DNA from: an uncultured Marivita sp.
GTDB lineage: Bacteria > Pseudomonadota > Alphaproteobacteria > Rhodobacterales > Rhodobacteraceae
Reading direction: 5' to 3'
NCBI RefSeq assembly: GCF_947488135.1
Contig: NZ_CANKYW010000001.1
Location: 434,001-498,000, forward strand
DNA length: 64,000 nucleotides
In this document: piece after piece, positions 62,767-64,000 of the stretch
Layout: each line of letters opens with the position of its first letter
Numbering within the stretch: position 1 is the first letter of the stretch
The notes under the pieces: model-generated
The model's database searches: none
Told to the model about the DNA's origin: nothing
Seen by the model: only the letters and a program-made list of their open reading frames with translations
Position numbers and translations under genes: made by a program

Positions 62767-64000
62767 TCAGGGATTTTCGTTATCCACATAAGCGGCAAGC
62801 GCCGCGCGGGTGCCGTCTTTCCAGATGCGCGAAAGCCAGGCGTCGAACGAGTCGGCGAAGGCTGCGTTGGTGTGCAGCTCGCCGTAGATATGCGACTGTT
62901 CGAGCCAGACGCGCGGCGTTTCGCGGGCGCTTTGCGCGGCTGTGACGAGGTCGGACCAGATCGGGTCGTTGGGGTCGATCACGCTGCCGTCTTCGCGTGT
63001 GCCAAAGCACATCCGCGCCCAGAGCGCCTCGGTCAGGGCCAGACCCGAGATGCGGGTGTCGGCCGCCAGGGCATCGCGGACGATGGGCAGAAGGAAGCCC
63101 GCATGGCGGGACGCGCCGTCAAAGGCGACGCGGCGGGTGGTGTCGTGGATCTCTGGATTCGAGAAGCGTCGTTCGATCAAGCCCAGATAGGCCGCGGGCG
63201 TGATGCCGGGAACGGCGTCGACGTGGGGCGCGATTTCCTCAAGCTCTACCTTGCGGAAGAACGCGGCGATCTGCGGATCGCTCATGCAGGCGGCAATGGT
63301 CGGCACGCCCAGGATCTCGCCCGCATTGGCAAGTACCTGATGACCGGCATTGAGCATCCGGATCTTCATGGCTTCGTAGCTGTGCACGTGCGGTGTCAGC
63401 GTCGCGCCGACCTCTTCCCATTCGGGGCGTCCGGCGCAGAAATCGTCTTCGATCACCCACTGGCGATAATTCTCGTGCGTCACCGGCACGGCGTCATTCA
63501 CGCCAAGCGCGCGGGCGCGGGCCAGTTCTGCCTCTCCGGTCGCGGGAACGATGCAATCCACCATGGAATTGGGAAAGCTCGCATGCGTGTCGATCCAATC
63601 GGCAAGATCGGGATCGGTGGCCTTGGCCAGACCGACGACGGTCTGCCGAAGAATTGCGCCATTGCCCTGAAGGTTGTCGCAGGACTGGCCGGTGAACGGT
63701 CCGTGACCGGCGGCGCGGCGCGCGCGCAACGCCGCGACCATGGCACCGAACGCGGTGCGCGGGCTGTCGGGGTTGGCGATGTCGTGCTGAATGTCGGGGT
63801 GGGAGAGGTCAAGCGCGCCCTTCGCGTCCACGTAATAGCCGCCCTCGGTCACGGTGAGCGACACGATGCGGATCGCGGGATCGGACATGGAGGCGATCAG
63901 GGGGCCGTTGCCTTCGGCCACGGGCACGAAGTCGATCATCGAGCCGATGACCTCGGCCGATGTGCCTGCGGGATCAAGCTCGATCAGGGTTGTCAGGCAA
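62767..64000 (-). CDS. Mannitol dehydrogenase family protein, N-terminus outside window
   Basis: The last 410 or so residues of a long-chain polyol dehydrogenase (mannitol 2-dehydrogenase, D-arabinitol dehydrogenase or fructuronate reductase). The frame stays open to 64000, so the start and the NAD-binding N-terminal residues (about 70) are missing. Present are IRIVSLTVTEGGYYVD, FPNSMVDCIVP, the catalytic Lys segment KIRMLNAGHQVLANAGEILG and FDGASRHAGFLLP. It would convert a polyol such as mannitol to its ketose. A polyol transporter is probably encoded upstream, outside the window. Confidence 0.92.
   Translation of the reverse strand, partial: CLTTLIELDPAGTSAEVIGSMIDFVPVAEGNGPLIASMSDPAIRIVSLTVTEGGYYVDAKGALDLSHPDIQHDIANPDSPRTAFGAMVAALRARRAAGHGPFTGQSCDNLQGNGAILRQTVVGLAKATDPDLADWIDTHASFPNSMVDCIVPATGEAELARARALGVNDAVPVTHENYRQWVIEDDFCAGRPEWEEVGATLTPHVHSYEAMKIRMLNAGHQVLANAGEILGVPTIAACMSDPQIAAFFRKVELEEIAPHVDAVPGITPAAYLGLIERRFSNPEIHDTTRRVAFDGASRHAGFLLPIVRDALAADTRISGLALTEALWARMCFGTREDGSVIDPNDPIWSDLVTAAQSARETPRVWLEQSHIYGELHTNAAFADSFDAWLSRIWKDGTRAALAAYVDNENP

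Overview
The window is GC-rich, densely coding bacterial chromosome that looks alphaproteobacterial, most likely Rhodobacterales (Roseobacter group). The signs are a four-gene Aap/Bzt-type amino-acid ABC transporter, a mitochondrion-like ATP12 assembly chaperone, a small NDUFS4-type complex I subunit, and the yidC-MOSC-engB-argB gene order. No plasmid or phage backbone genes are seen. The family assignments come from reading motifs, not from a search.

Layout. 1-628: decayed IS110-family transposase running off the left edge. 989-7408: housekeeping genes (Do-type protease, rarA, multicopper oxidase, crcB, rluC, ATP12). 7584-12077: aapJQMP, with a hairpin after aapJ and a shared bidirectional terminator at the end. 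12132-17485 (minus): phosphohistidine phosphatase, ferredoxin-like protein, argB, engB, MOSC protein, yidC. 17619-22986: an EAL protein with a decayed active site, ttcA, hrpB and a small lipoprotein. 23091-24931: small envelope genes and a REP-associated tyrosine transposase (RAYT) bounded by REP-like hairpins and two copies of a 24-residue lipoprotein gene. 24932-29502: DUF305 protein, uvrB, NDUFS4-like, GNAT, sodC, tRNA-Arg(UCU). 29632-34304: MscS channel, then a flavin amine oxidase with two cytochromes c. 34319-37788 (minus): levansucrase plus a GH32 enzyme with an unusual catalytic motif. 37904-42737: receiver protein plus CheB/CheR/PAS/HWE kinase, and a DedA-like protein. 42938-48494: FNT-type channel and a minus-strand group of SSS symporter, MscS, Gfo/Idh/MocA dehydrogenase and SDR.

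The most distinctive part is 50079-62717. One tightly overlapping plus-strand operon encodes a Tat-exported dehydrogenase small subunit, a GMC flavoprotein, a diheme and a membrane-anchored monoheme cytochrome c, oxidase subunit II with its own heme-c domain, a fused oxidase subunit I+III, a small membrane protein, a CtaG-type assembly factor and an AI-2E-type membrane protein. This reads as a complete periplasmic substrate-to-oxygen electron chain in one transcript. The oxidase keeps its metal ligands but has Gln and Ala where canonical A-type oxidases have the K-channel Lys and Ser. Just downstream is a second dehydrogenase resembling FAD-glucose dehydrogenase (flavoprotein with a CC-x4-C-x3-C iron-sulfur motif, diheme cytochrome c, Tat hitchhiker subunit). 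A partial mannitol-dehydrogenase-family gene closes the window.

Taken together, three flavoprotein-plus-cytochrome c modules, a dedicated oxidase, levansucrase/GH32 and a polyol dehydrogenase suggest a strain that oxidises sugars, polyols or amines in the periplasm. Levansucrase releases glucose from sucrose, which would be a natural substrate for the glucose-dehydrogenase-like module; that link is inference.
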